From: Eledone cirrhosa
Taxonomy: Eukaryota; Mollusca; Cephalopoda; Octopoda; Eledonidae
Direction of reading: 5' to 3'
DNA: 64,000 nt
Assembly: GCA_964016885.1 (NCBI GenBank)
Contig: OZ024743.1
Coordinates: 161,784,492 to 161,848,491 of the forward strand
Shown piece by piece: positions 53,930 to 63,935 of the stretch. The notes under the pieces were generated by a model, which saw only the letters and a program-made list of their open reading frames with translations, had not been told where the DNA came from and did no database searches. Every line of letters starts with the position of its first letter. The stretch's first letter is position 1. The position numbers were made by a program, and so were the translations under genes.

Positions 53930-54210
53930 AGATGTCCCTTAATCTGATCTGCACAACACATGCCAGGACAGACCACCATCTCCATAAATGGGAAATGAAA
54001 GACAGCACAGCATGTGACTAGAGATACTGAGCTGACCTTTTTACATGTTCTTCGGGATTTCCCCCCTCAGACATTTTCCCCGGCAGGAGGCAATCCATAA
54101 TACTACAAATGGTGTCTTAGTCTGGCTCACCAATCACAATCTACCTCTCTAACTATTGTGCATATGCCAAGAGGAAGTGGCAGTCAAGTACTAGGGGCAA
54201 TCATTCTAAT
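53930..54210 (+). repeat. Dispersed repeat R3, copy 2
   Basis: CAGACATTTTCCCCGGCAGG, AGGCAATCCATAATACTACA, TCTGGCTCACCAATCACAAT and ACTATTGTGCATATGCCAAG match the reverse strand of 1.44-1.80 kb. Confidence 0.62.
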
Positions 54211-54509
54211 CCAATTTTATGGTCTTGTTATAAATTAATAGGATTATAATTTTTAGTGCTATTATCCTTATCTTTAAAGATAATTTTTTTTTTTAAATAT
54301 ATGATATCTATGTTATGTTTCAGTTGGTTTGAACTTCAGTTATCACTAGGAGTCCTATTCTAGGATGTGAACATAGGTCTAGTGGATAAGAATGGTACCC
54401 TTAATTTAGAAATAAAGTTTCCTAGTTCAAATTTAGTCTAGGACTATGTACACATCAGGAATATGACAGCTGATGATTAAATGATAGAAAGTCAACCAAT
54501 GAAAACATA

Positions 54510-54700
54510 ACATCACCATTTAAAGTCCATTTTCCATGCTTGCATGGGTTACATATACTATAACGCTATGAGACTAAATAGATCAGGTGACCAAGTTTTG
54601 CTCATACAATCTGTTTTGTGTTTGGTTTTCTATGACTGGGTACCCTTCCTAACCACAATCACAGTACAGGAAGTACAGAGAGTGGACTGAGTGCTAGGAA
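54510..54700 (-). mobile_element. GATGAT-type element
   Basis: CATCACCATTTAAAGTCCAT, TTTCCATGCTTGCATGGGTT and TATGACTGGGTACCCTTCCT in reverse family order. Confidence 0.82.
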
Positions 54701-54751
54701 TAAATATTACCATTTTTCATCTCTAAAACATTTCCTACTAAGCAGTAACCT

Positions 54752-54999
54752 ACAAGACTTATCTAAATAGAGTCCCTTGCCTATCTTTTGAATAAGCCAT
54801 GACCATGTTACATACTTCATGACCATGTTACACTAGTGTCTAACACCTTTAAGCAAAATAAGTGCATGTTGAGGACAAGACTTATCTAAATAGAGTCCCT
54901 TGCCTATCTTTTGAATAAGCCATGACCATGTTACATACTTCATGACCATGTTACACTAGTGTCTAACACCTTTAAGCAAAATAAGTGCATCTTGAGGAC
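54752..54999. repeat. 123-bp tandem duplication, two nearly identical copies
   Basis: ACAAGACTTATCTAAATAGA starts at 54752 and 54875. The copies differ at one clear base (CATGTTGAGG against CATCTTGAGG). An inner CATGACCATGTTACA word is itself doubled. Confidence 0.95.
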
Positions 55000-55430
55000 A
55001 TCAAAGGAAGATGGTCACTATTTCATTCAAATTATATATATTTTGTCATTACTCCCAAATTCTTTTTTGTAGACTATATGGAATGCCCCATAATCTTTTA
55101 AGTGTTTAGGGTCTCAAAAAGATTTAATGGGGCCATGGGCATAAGGTCCATGTCATACACTGGTTTCATGTTTTAATGGTACATGCTACACTCCACTGTC
55201 CAGAAAGTACACTGATAGCCCAATGACATATACATATACCCCAATGACCTTAATAGTTAGACAAAAATGATGGGGCCCTAGGGATATTGTAGTGATATAC
55301 AGTGTCTTTATATTTTATACCTGGTGGAGCCCATCTTCTCTCCAAGTCTGAACATAAACAATTTTTTTCAGAGAAGGAGACAGAGGAAGTAAGAAAGAGA
55401 TTTGGAGGAAAGATCAACTGAACTGGTTCT
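55000..55430. other. No gene seen
   Basis: AT-rich DNA with no recognised repeat. Confidence 0.45.
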
Positions 55431-55432
55431 TT

Positions 55433-55556
55433 TTTTTTTTATTGACCTCAAAAGGATAACAGGCAAAACTGACCCTAGTGGGCTTTGAACTCAGGGCACA
55501 GAGAGCTGGAATGAAAACTACAAAGCATTCTATCTGATGTTCTAATGACTGCTAAT
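55433..55556 (-). mobile_element. SINE-1 5' part, diverged
   Basis: TATTGACCTCAAAAGGATAA, CAGGCAAAACTGACCCTAGT, GGGCTTTGAACTCAGGGCAC. Confidence 0.78.
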
Positions 55557-56030
55557 CAAAAGATTATGCAAAGCAAAAATAGATACATAATGAAAGAAAG
55601 AAAAGAAAAGTGGAGGGAATAGGCATGGAAAGGAATTAAAAGATGAGAAGATATGAACACAATAAGGCTTGTATCTTTTAAGATTTAATGTCACAACAAC
55701 AAACCTATGGATGCTCCGAGTGACATGAAGGTAAAACAATAAATTTTAACCACAACAGAAAATGTTAAAGGAAGTGAAACAGATAAACCAATTGTTGCAA
55801 TTAAATTTACATCAATTACTGGTGCCTTAATAATGTTTTCTTTCAATGCTACACTATATTACAGATTATATCTATAGATTTTTAGCCAACATTATGTTTA
55901 CAAGGTGTGTATCTAGGGCCAGCTCCATCATTAGGCCAACTAGGCAGCCACTGAACCTTAAAGACCACAGCTTAATACAAATTTGCATAATTAAATAAAA
56001 TACCTTACTTCATGTAATCAATAAATAAAT
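55557..56030. other. No gene seen
   Basis: GGGCCAGCTCCATCATTAGG at 55917 recalls the end of R4-type repeats but is too short to assign. Confidence 0.4.
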
Positions 56031-56039
56031 CACTAGATA

Positions 56040-56366
56040 TCTTTGTGGTAAAGACCCCCTGCGATCATGAATAACCACCTAGAAAGTTCCCTTCTGACGC
56101 AAAAGTCCAGGCAAGGTATATTTGCGGAAGACCAACAATTGCCCATACATACCAGTCTCCCCTGTCCACAACAGTGATGATGTCCGAGGGAAAGGCAATG
56201 GCAGACAGCTTGGCACCAGTGACATCCTAACATACAGCTGGGTGAACTGGAGCAACAAGAAATAAAGTGTCTATCTCAAGAACACAACACACAGCTTGGT
56301 CTGGGAATCGAACTCACAACCTCACAATTGTAAGCCCAACACTAACTACTAAACCACACGCCTTCA
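56040..56366 (-). mobile_element. SINE-2, full-length-looking copy
   Basis: The reverse strand starts with a tRNA-like head: AAGGCGTGTGGTTTAGTAGT (A-box TGGTTTAGTAGTTAG) and GAGTTCGATTCCC (an exact B-box-type word, plus-strand 56303-56315). TTGTGTTCTTGAGATAGACA follows, then a body with TCACTGGTGCCAAGCTGTCT, GCCATTGCCTTTCCCTCGGA and AACTTTCTAGGTGGTTATTC. It probably belongs to a described cephalopod SINE group with a conserved central domain. That is inference. Confidence 0.82.
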
Positions 56367-56380
56367 CTATTAGTGTTTAG

Positions 56381-56660
56381 GGTACAGTATGTGACATAGT
56401 ATGTGGTACAGTATGTGACATAGTATGTGGTACAGTGTTATGTGGTACAGTATGTGACATAGTATGTGGTACAGTATGTGACACAGTATGTGGTACAGTA
56501 TGTGACAGTATGCAGTACAGTGTTATGTGGTACAGTATGTGACGTTATGTGGTACAGTATGTGACATAGTATGTGGTACAGTGTTATGTGGTACAGTATG
56601 CGACATAGTATGTGGTACAGTATGTGACATAGTATGTGGTACAGTGTTATGTGGTACAAG
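56381..56660. repeat. 24-bp minisatellite
   Basis: The unit is built from GTATGTGACATA and GTATGTGGTACA, with variants such as GTGTTATGTGGTACA. About eleven imperfect units. Confidence 0.93.
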
Positions 56661-56842
56661 GTGTGCTCAAAACAAGGTGATTCTCTTTAGTCCATTCCTG
56701 AAGGATGCTTCTATGCCCAGTATTAGGCATGAAATTATGATGTCCTCTTTTTTGTCTTTTCTATATATGGTTTAACATTATATAAACACTTTACTACAGG
56801 TATATACTGAACTCTAATGTTTTTACCAATAAATTACAATAT

Positions 56843-57577
<735 letters not shown>

Positions 57578-57579
57578 AT

Positions 57580-57765
57580 ATTTATAGGAAGGGCATCTAG
57601 CCGTAGAAAACTTGCCAGACAAAGGTTCGGGTGGACCCACCAGTCATGTCAAAGGCATGACAACCTCCCTAGTGTTGGTGATTTACACGATAAACACACC
57701 CAGTACACACTGTAAGGTGGTTGGTAATCCAGCTGTAGAAATTTTGCCAAAGAAAAATTAGTATT
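57580..57765 (+). mobile_element. GATGAT-type element, left part
   Basis: ATAGGAAGGGCATCTAGCCG, TAGAAAACTTGCCAGAC, then CCCAGTACACACTGTAAGGT and GGTTGGTAATCCAGCTGTAG, so the left end is repeated. No tail. Confidence 0.75.
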
Positions 57766-57975
57766 ACTTGGTTTACAATATGAGTGGTTATGGTGTGATA
57801 CACCATTTCAGATGTTTTCAGCATCTCGACAACTGTCCCCAATGAACCAGCTGTTTTCCCTGTCTTCATATCCTTAATTGCCTTACTATGCTGCAACTGA
57901 CTTTTATGGCTGGCCTCTCAGTTGGGTCCCCTTGGGGTAGACTATCTTCCTCCCAACTTAGACCTGCAATTGCCT
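57766..57975 (-). pseudogene. LINE-A fragment, RT start
   Basis: On the minus strand it reads DSLPQGDPTERPAIKV, then SKAIKDMKTGKTAGSLGTVV, then EMLKTSEMVYHTITTHIVNQ. It matches 60.62-60.80 kb. One frame change separates the two halves. No other LINE-A part is attached. Confidence 0.82.
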
Positions 57976-58189
57976 TAACTTGAACTTAAACAAATCTGCA
58001 CTAATCTGATGCTTTCTATGAACACAAGCAAAGGCAATCCATAAACCTACATTCAATCCCACTTACCAGTCCCATACCACTATAAACAAGGTAAAAATCA
58101 AACAAGTCCTTCAAAATCATACCCCAACACCACCTGCAAAACAACTACCAACATAGACATTCATATGCATCAATTTTGTGTATCCACAT
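57976..58189. other. No gene seen
   Basis: A/C-rich DNA without recognised elements. Confidence 0.4.
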
Positions 58190-58690
58190 CAAGGCCAGAT
58201 TCAGACCTTGGGGGGATCAGGGCACTTCAAGATTGTGGGGCCCCTGATACACAAAAAATTAAAATACACACCAAACCTTCAATTTTACATTAAAGTCAGC
58301 TGGCACAAGTAATTGGAATTGAAAAGTTAAACATACAGGTATTAAATTAAAAAAATCTAACCATCCACATTTTACATCCACTTTCCACACTGGCAGTGTT
58401 GGATAGGTTGTCACAGTCCAAGACCAGACATATCAGAGCAACATCATCTTGTTCATACATTACATATTTGGTATGGCTTCTATAGCTGGATGCCCTTCCT
58501 AACATAACCACTTTAGAGTGTTTACCGTCTCTAAAGCTGAGAAAATTTGATGAATTTTGCCACATTAAATACTTTTTGTTGAAAATATAGTTCTCGTTGT
58601 CAAAGGAGAAAAACTAAAAAGCCCAGCAGAGGATAATTTCCCCATTTGCCTTTCATTAAATCCAGCCTTGATCCACATACATGCATACAT
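58190..58690 (-). mobile_element. Composite dispersed repeat R4, copy 2
   Basis: In reverse it runs GGCTGGATTTAATGAAAGGC, CCTCTGCTGGGCTTTTTAG, GGCAAAATTCATCAAATTTT, the GATGAT-type element, TTAATACCTGTATGT, then a GGGGCCCC-containing block and TCTGAATCTGGCC. The order and junctions are as at 2.74-3.31 kb. Confidence 0.68.
58367..58530 (-). mobile_element. GATGAT-type element embedded in R4 copy 2
   Basis: TACATCCACTTTCCACACTG, GGTTGTCACAGTCCAAGACC, CATATTTGGTATGGCTTCTA and TAGCTGGATGCCCTTCCTAA. Confidence 0.75.
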
Positions 58691-59035
58691 TTAGTTCCTG
58701 AATTGGTTTAATCCAATTGCTATTCTGAACATGAAATCATGTATGTATGATAACATTCATATGAATATGTGCATCTCGGCCCATGAGTATGTAATTCAGG
58801 ATTAAGTTTATAAATAAAAATCTATACACAAGAATTAATCAGTTCATGCAGGTGAGACTTATAAATACACACACATATAGACATACATGCATAAATACAT
58901 GCATACATATATATATACACATACACACATTTATATAAAGGAAGAGAGAGAGAGATTGCGTAATTGTGATTATGCATATACATATTTTTCTTACATTTAC
59001 ACAGGATGTATATATAAAACTAGATGAAATATATA

Positions 59036-59067
<32 letters not shown>
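58691..59067. other. CATA and TA microsatellite DNA, no gene
   Basis: Imperfect CATACA runs at 58860-58930, a GA run at 58940-58956 and a TA run at 59033-59068. Confidence 0.55.
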
Positions 59068-59070
<3 letters not shown>

Positions 59071-59460
59071 TCATCACTGTTTAACGTCCATTTTCCATGC
59101 TTATATGGGTCCACGACATGAGACAAGTCTGGCCAGATTGACAGCACCATTCCTTGCTCAGACAGAACTATAAAATTTGGCCGCGATTTTTACAGCTGGT
59201 TGCCATTTCTAACAACACCCACATTTACAGTGTGGAACTGGATGGCACCATTATGAGAAGGGACAGGCCAGTTGGCCTTGCCGTACTCTAATCACAGCAG
59301 AACCATTTGGGAGCCACAACCAGATTTACAATGTGGAGCTGGATGGTGCTGTTATGAGGGGGCGACAGGCCAGATGGCTGCGCTGTACCCTGCTCACAGT
59401 GGAGCCATAGTTTGAGAGCCACACCCACATTTACAGTGTGGAACTGGATGGCACCATTAT
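59068..59460 (-). mobile_element. GATGAT-type element with expanded left units
   Basis: CATCATCACTGTTTAACGTC, TTTCCATGCTTATATGGGTC. Then three units of CCACATTTACAGTGTGGAAC-like text at about 59218, 59317 and 59427, each with GGATGGCACCATTATGAG or a close variant. Confidence 0.82.
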
Positions 59461-59462
59461 AT

Positions 59463-59464
<2 letters not shown>

Positions 59465-59497
<33 letters not shown>
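59465..59497. repeat. (TA)n microsatellite
   Basis: About 16 TA units between a GATGAT element and the foldback; another TA run is at 59854-59880. Confidence 0.93.
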
Positions 59498-59500
<3 letters not shown>

Positions 59501-59764
59501 TCAAAATATTAATAAATATAGACATTCATGTGATCAAATATATTTTATTATATATATTTCAGAGGTACTGTGCTGTTTCCTCAGTACGTCCTCATCATTG
59601 AGGTAGGTCAGACATCAATTTATTTTATCTGATGAGGACGTACTGAGGAAACAGCACAGTACCTCTGAAATATATATAATAAAATATATTTGATCACATA
59701 TTTGATCACATAAAATATATTTGATCACATGAATGTCTATATTTATTAATATTTTGAATTAATA
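59495..59764. repeat. Near-perfect foldback, arms over 100 bp
   Basis: The left arm ends CTCATCA at 59597. The right arm starts TGATGAGGACGTACTGAGGA at 59630 and ends near 59764. The loop is 32 bp. The right arm carries an extra internal stretch of about 31-32 bp made of TTTGATCACATA repeats, absent from the left arm. Otherwise I saw no mismatch. Confidence 0.93.
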
Positions 59765-59855
59765 TTAACTCCAGAAAACTTCTTTGTTGAGTGCTTCTAA
59801 TCTATTGTAAAACTATATTCATTGATTAATCAATGAACCTTGTTTAACTTTTGGT

Positions 59856-59891
<36 letters not shown>

Positions 59892-60281
59892 AAAACGAGA
59901 CAATCATTTTATCACCTATAGATCAGGGGAGCACGTCAGATTATATCCTTACCAGAAGGCGTGATAGTGTCTGTTATAAATACTAAATCCCCCCCCCCCC
60001 CGTGAAGAATGCACCTCCCAACATAGCCTCATAGTTAGCGACCTCATAGTCAGGACTAGACGTACTCAACAACAGAGGAGGACTATATGGAAGTTAAAGG
60101 ACCCTACAGCCAGTAACAAATTTAAAAGCATATTACTTGATGCTTTTGACAGTAAGGAAGAGCAATATAGAGGAACAGTGGGAATTCTTGAAGGGTTAAC
60201 CTGCTGAAGGCAACAGATGAATTCTGTGGCTGGAGCAGACCTATAGGCAGGGAGAGAGTAACTTGGTGGTGGAATAGTAAG

Positions 60282-61217
60282 GTGGAGGAGACAATCAAGG
60301 CCAAAAAGCAGGCTTGGAAAGTATGGCGGGATGGGGGAAGTAGAGAAGACTATCAAGTGGCCAGGAGGGAAGCTAGGAGACAAGTGTACTTTGCAAGAAG
60401 GGAAGCCGAGGAAAGAAAGTTTAAGCCTGTTCTACAACGCGAGGACCAAAAACGTGAGGTGTTCAGGATTGCAAGACAATGTGTCAAGGAAAACCGTGAT
60501 ATTGTCGGCGAGAAGTGTGTTCATAACGATGATGGTATACTTGCCATCACTGATGCTGATAAGAAGGTAGCTTGGAAGTGTCACTACGAGAGACTATTAA
60601 ATGAGGAGAATAAATGGGAAAAAGATAGTCTGTCCCAAATTGATCCAATAGAAGGACCAGCGGTGCAAGTTAAAGGTAGTATAATAAGTAAGGCAATCAA
60701 AGATATGAAGACAGGCAAAGCAGCTGGGCCTTCGGAGATTGTTGCTTAGATGTTGAAAGCATCTGGAATGGTGGGACAAACTATGGTCACCCGGATAGTA
60801 AACCAAAGAATACAGAATAGGGTCATACCAAATGATTGGCGTAGCAGCATCATCATTAACTGCTACAAGGGTAAAGGAGATACCCTAGATAGGGGAAACT
60901 ATAGAGGCATTAAATTGATTGACCAGGTCATGAAGGTCACAGAAAGAGTTATAGCACAATTAATCAGAGAGCAAATTGATCTAGATGAAATGCAGTTTGG
61001 GTTTGTGTCAGGTAAAAGTACCATGGACGCTCTTTTCCTTGTACGACAACTACAGGAGAAGTACCTAGCTAAAAGTATAGCCCTATACTTAGCTTTTGTT
61101 GACTTGGAGAAAGCCTTTGACAGAGTCCCCTGCTCCATTAGCTGGTGGGCTCTTAGAAAACTAGGTGTTGATGAATGGCTTGTGAGAGCTATACAAGCTA
61201 TGTATAAAGAAAGTTAA
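60282..61217 (+). pseudogene. LINE-A ORF2: pre-RT and RT up to motif A
   Basis: One frame is interrupted by a single TAG (60747-60749), where relatives have E before MLK. It reads KVWRDGGSREDYQVARREAR (basic, helical), SKAIKDMKTGKAAGPSEIVA, VIPNDWRSSIIINCYKGKGD (RT motif 2 region), YRGIKLIDQVMKVTERV, then DLDEMQFGFVSGKSTMDALF and YLAFVDLEKAFDRVP (61092-61130; motif A with the first catalytic Asp), and WWALRKLGVDEWLVRAIQAM. The frame ends at a deletion junction at 61211-61217. Catalysis needs a downstream YADD that this copy lacks. Confidence 0.9.
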
Positions 61218-61608
61218 CTTGTCTAACACTAAAGTTCCAGTATGTAGAAAGGAAAACAGGGTACAGGTACCCTCTGGAAAATGGCCATGCTCAGTGTGTA
61301 GGAAAGAAGTAGGCAGAAATTCCATTTTCTGTCTCAAATGCAAATTATGGGGACATAAAAGTTGTAGTGGGATCACAGGTAAACTATCTAAGAACGTAGA
61401 CTTTATATGTGGCCAATGCTCAGGTGCAATAAGTAGCAAGTGCCCACAGGATACTAGCTCCTTCTATTGCCCAGATGGTTCTATAGAAAAAGTGGGCACT
61501 TTCCGTTACCTGGGTGACAAAATCAGCAGTGGTGGAGGGTGCTCTGAAAGTACAGTAGCCAGAGTCAGAACGGGATGGAAAAGTTCAGAGAGCTTATACC
61601 ACTATTGA
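61213..61608 (+). pseudogene. LINE-A ORF2: post-RT region with PHD-like finger
   Basis: The frame resumes at VNLSNTKV directly after the deletion. With the Met at 61219 as residue 1, cysteines and histidine fall at C24, C27, C38, C41, H46, C49, C64 and C67. This is a C4-H-C3 pattern with PHD-finger spacing, including W44 before the histidine. SIEKVGTFRYLGDKISSGGG follows (the FxYLG motif of LINE C-termini), then TVARVRTGWK, where one lost base near 61578 shifts the frame. A PHD finger would bind histone tails or nucleic acid; its role here is inference. Confidence 0.8.
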
Positions 61609-62015
61609 CCACTAAAGGTTTCTCTCTAAAAATGAAAGGCAGATTGTATGATGCTCGTATACGAACAGCAATGTTACATGGCAGTGAGACATGGGCCTTG
61701 TGTACAGAGGATCTGCGCAGACTGGAGAAGAACAAAGCATCCATGCTCTGTTGGATGTGTAATAGTAATATACGCGAACGGCAAAGCATAAATGAACTAA
61801 GTGAGAAATTAGGAATAAGAGGGATCAGATGCTGTTTACTCGAAAGAAGACTACGTTGGTATGGTCACGTGATGCACATGAAAGACGACAGTTGTATAAA
61901 AAAGTGCAGAGCGATCAAAACTGATGGAACTTACGGAGTAGGTAGACCCAGAAAAACCTGGGACGATTTGATAAATTCCCACCTCACACATTTACACCTC
62001 TCTAAGACAATGTAA
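61575..62015 (+). pseudogene. LINE-A ORF2: C-terminal region
   Basis: KFRELIPLLTTKGFSLKMKG, then RLYDARIRTAMLHGSETWAL, SMLCWMCNSNIRERQSINEL, RRLRWYGHVMHMKDD and GTYGVGRPRKTWDDLI. These are the conserved stations of the family. After the TAA at 62013-62015 the frame continues as LDRELWRYAVILAYVQSETY, so this stop may be a mutation near the true end. Confidence 0.88.
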
Positions 62016-62185
62016 CTGGACCGAGAGCTTTGGCGCTACGCAGTAATACTTGCCTATGTACAAAGCGAAACCTACAATCAGTAGGCACCTCTTAACCAAA
62101 TATATGCCCCATCCAACTACCCCTACTCACTCCCACCAACACCACCCTTTCTCTGTAAAGTTATGTTGGTACCACAACATCCAGT

Positions 62186-62455
62186 CCAAAATAAATAAGG
62201 TTCTGTAGGTGTCACGACAAAAAAACACAGTCCACGCTGTAATGTGGCCGTGTAGGTAACACGGTAAAAACCTCCCAGTCCACACTGTAAACGTAGTTGG
62301 TGTTAGGAAGGGCATCCAGCCGTAGAAAACCTGTCAGACAGCCCTATTACGAGCGAGACATGGTCACCCGACCAATCTTGCCTCAAGTGGGACAATTCCC
62401 GTCTAAACCCATGCTAGTGTGGAAGATAGACGTTAAACGTTGATGATGATGATGA
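62186..62455 (+). mobile_element. LINE-A 3' end identical in kind to GATGAT-tailed elements
   Basis: AGTTGGTGTTAGGAAGGGCA, TCCAGCCGTAGAAAACCTG, CTAAACCCATGCTAGTGTGG and GACGTTAAACGTTGATGATG. The left end shows the repeated CAGTCCACACTGTAA-type unit (62230 and 62278). Confidence 0.85.
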
Positions 62456-63085
62456 TACACATATCAATCTGGTGAACACACAAGCCAAATTGATTACTTG
62501 TTAGACAAGACAATTGGACTGTAATAAATACTAAGGCCTTCCATGGGGAAGAATACACTGCCCAGCATAAGTTAGTTATTAGTGACATCAAAAATAAACT
62601 GAAGACAGAACAAGACACGCAGGAAAATATGGAGATGGAGGGTTTGAAAACTAAAGGACTTCTCAGTTAAATATAGGTTTAGAAAGGCCCTACAGGATGC
62701 ACTTGGTGAGAGGGGTGACGAGCTAGATACATAGAAGATTGAGGGCAACTGGGAATTTTTATACAGCAATCTTTTGAGAACTACTGGCAACATTTGTGGC
62801 TGGTGTAAAGTGCCAGCCAGACTGAGGGTGACATGGCGGTGGAACAGCACAGTAGAGGCAACCATTAAAGCCAAGAGGCAGGCATGGAAAGACTGGAAAA
62901 ATGAGGGTAGCAGAGACCGCTAAGAAAGAAGCTAGGTGACAGATATACACAGCTCACAGAGACGCTGAAGAATGTAAATTTGCCAATGTCTTAAGACATG
63001 AGGATCAGAGGCATGAGGTGTTCTGTACTCCAAAGCAGTGTGTTAGTGTGAATCGAGATGGGGAAAAATGTGTTAGAAATGACGC
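62456..63085 (+). pseudogene. Second LINE-A fragment, endonuclease end to pre-RT
   Basis: It begins YQSGEHTSQIDYLL-like (62464 on), then VINTKAFHGEEYTAQHKLVI then SDIKNKL. Broken pre-RT text follows, with ENYWQHL, TIKAKRQAWKDWKNEGSRD-like, RDAEECKFANVLRHEDQRHE and VFCTPKQCVSVNRD. It ends at about 63085 in pyrimidine-rich DNA. Stops and shifts are frequent. Confidence 0.82.
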
Positions 63086-63350
63086 ACAACTCCTTTTTCT
63101 ATTTTTTTTTTTTTTTTGCTTCTCAATTATGCTCCATTCCTTTCCTTCTCTCCCTACCCCTCTTTCTCCTAACTTCCTTTCCTAAACCTCACACACTACC
63201 CCTACATCTACCTGTTCTTTCCCTATCTGAACTTATTTCATGAAGGACTTCTGTCCAAAATGTTGATACTTCTCCACTTCCTTCCAGCATGAACTTAATA
63301 TAACTCTATTTTTGCATTCCTATGTTTGTTTTGTTTTGTTTCATTTTACA
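63086..63350. other. Pyrimidine-rich block with hairpin
   Basis: A T-run at 63102-63117 is followed by CCTTTCC/CTCTCC text. The 61-codon frame at 63058-63243 is compositional. Near its end lies the hairpin described next. Confidence 0.5.
63237..63267 (+). ncRNA. Decayed hammerhead-like hairpin
   Basis: TTCATGA, then GGACTTCTGTCC (4-bp stem), then AAAATGTTGAT. Compared with CTGATGA...GAAAC...GTT, three core bases are changed, so it would be inactive. It may mark the 3' end of another Penelope-like copy. Confidence 0.3.
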
Positions 63351-63353
63351 TGC

Positions 63354-63357
<4 letters not shown>

Positions 63358-63386
<29 letters not shown>

Positions 63387-63440
63387 CTCACACGCATACA
63401 TGCACACGTGTGTGTGTATATATATATACATACATACATA
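63358..63440. repeat. TA and CA/GT microsatellite cluster
   Basis: Imperfect TGTG, TATA and CATA runs. Confidence 0.9.
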
Positions 63441-63444
63441 TATA

Positions 63445-63935
63445 CATACATGATGGCTGCCCCCTCGTTATCGAGTATGGCCATTGCACGATATACCATT
63501 ATTAATAATTATTAATTAATTCTATCGTGCAATGCCTGTGCATGAAGATATTTTTTAAAGTGAGGAAAGACTGTGCACTGAGCCATACCACTCTCTGAGT
63601 GACAGTAGCTATAACCCGAAAGGAAGAAAAGATCAACATCATCGGTAACTACTGAGCCGCAGGTTTTATATCAGAGTTATCCCAGTTTCCTGAGTTGCCT
63701 TCTCCTAGAAGAATGCCCTAACAAAGGCTAGGTGTCCTTCACTCCCAGTGGTTTAACTGCGCGATCGAGTGTCCAGCCCAACTATTTCTATGTCCCGGCG
63801 CATATACACACACAAAATCAGCCTCCTCACCAAGAAAAACTTGGTGGGGTTGCCAGTTTCGTCGCGGACGACCCGACCATGTGAGAAGTTGTACTGGGTT
63901 ACCAGTTACCAGTAGCACTCAAGAGTGACCCTACA
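63445..63935. other. Unidentified balanced-composition block
   Basis: The block is less AT-rich than its surroundings and bounded on both sides by CATA repeats. It opens ATGATGGCTGCCCCCTCGTT. A 12-bp hairpin, CATTGCACGATA with TATCGTGCAATG, lies at 63482-63534. It includes GTTTAACTGCGCGATCGAGT and GTTTCGTCGCGGACGACC. I see no open frame of note and no tRNA-like head. It could be an untranslated region or a short element. Confidence 0.4.

Larger units (their letters stand above)
59890..62455 (+). mobile_element. LINE-A, longest copy
   Basis: In order: endonuclease end (about 59897-60080), pre-RT region, RT fingers and motif A, a deletion, a PHD-like finger, a C-terminal region and a GATGAT-tailed 3' end. 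A (C)13 run at 59988-60000 breaks the endonuclease frame. The 5' end is missing. Head-to-tail with a second LINE-A fragment at 62456. Confidence 0.9.

Noticed and set aside
59630..59665. CTGATGA and GAAAC at hammerhead-like spacing in the right foldback arm
   Set aside because: The segment between them (GGACGTACTGAG) cannot form stem II, and the flanks do not pair as stem I.
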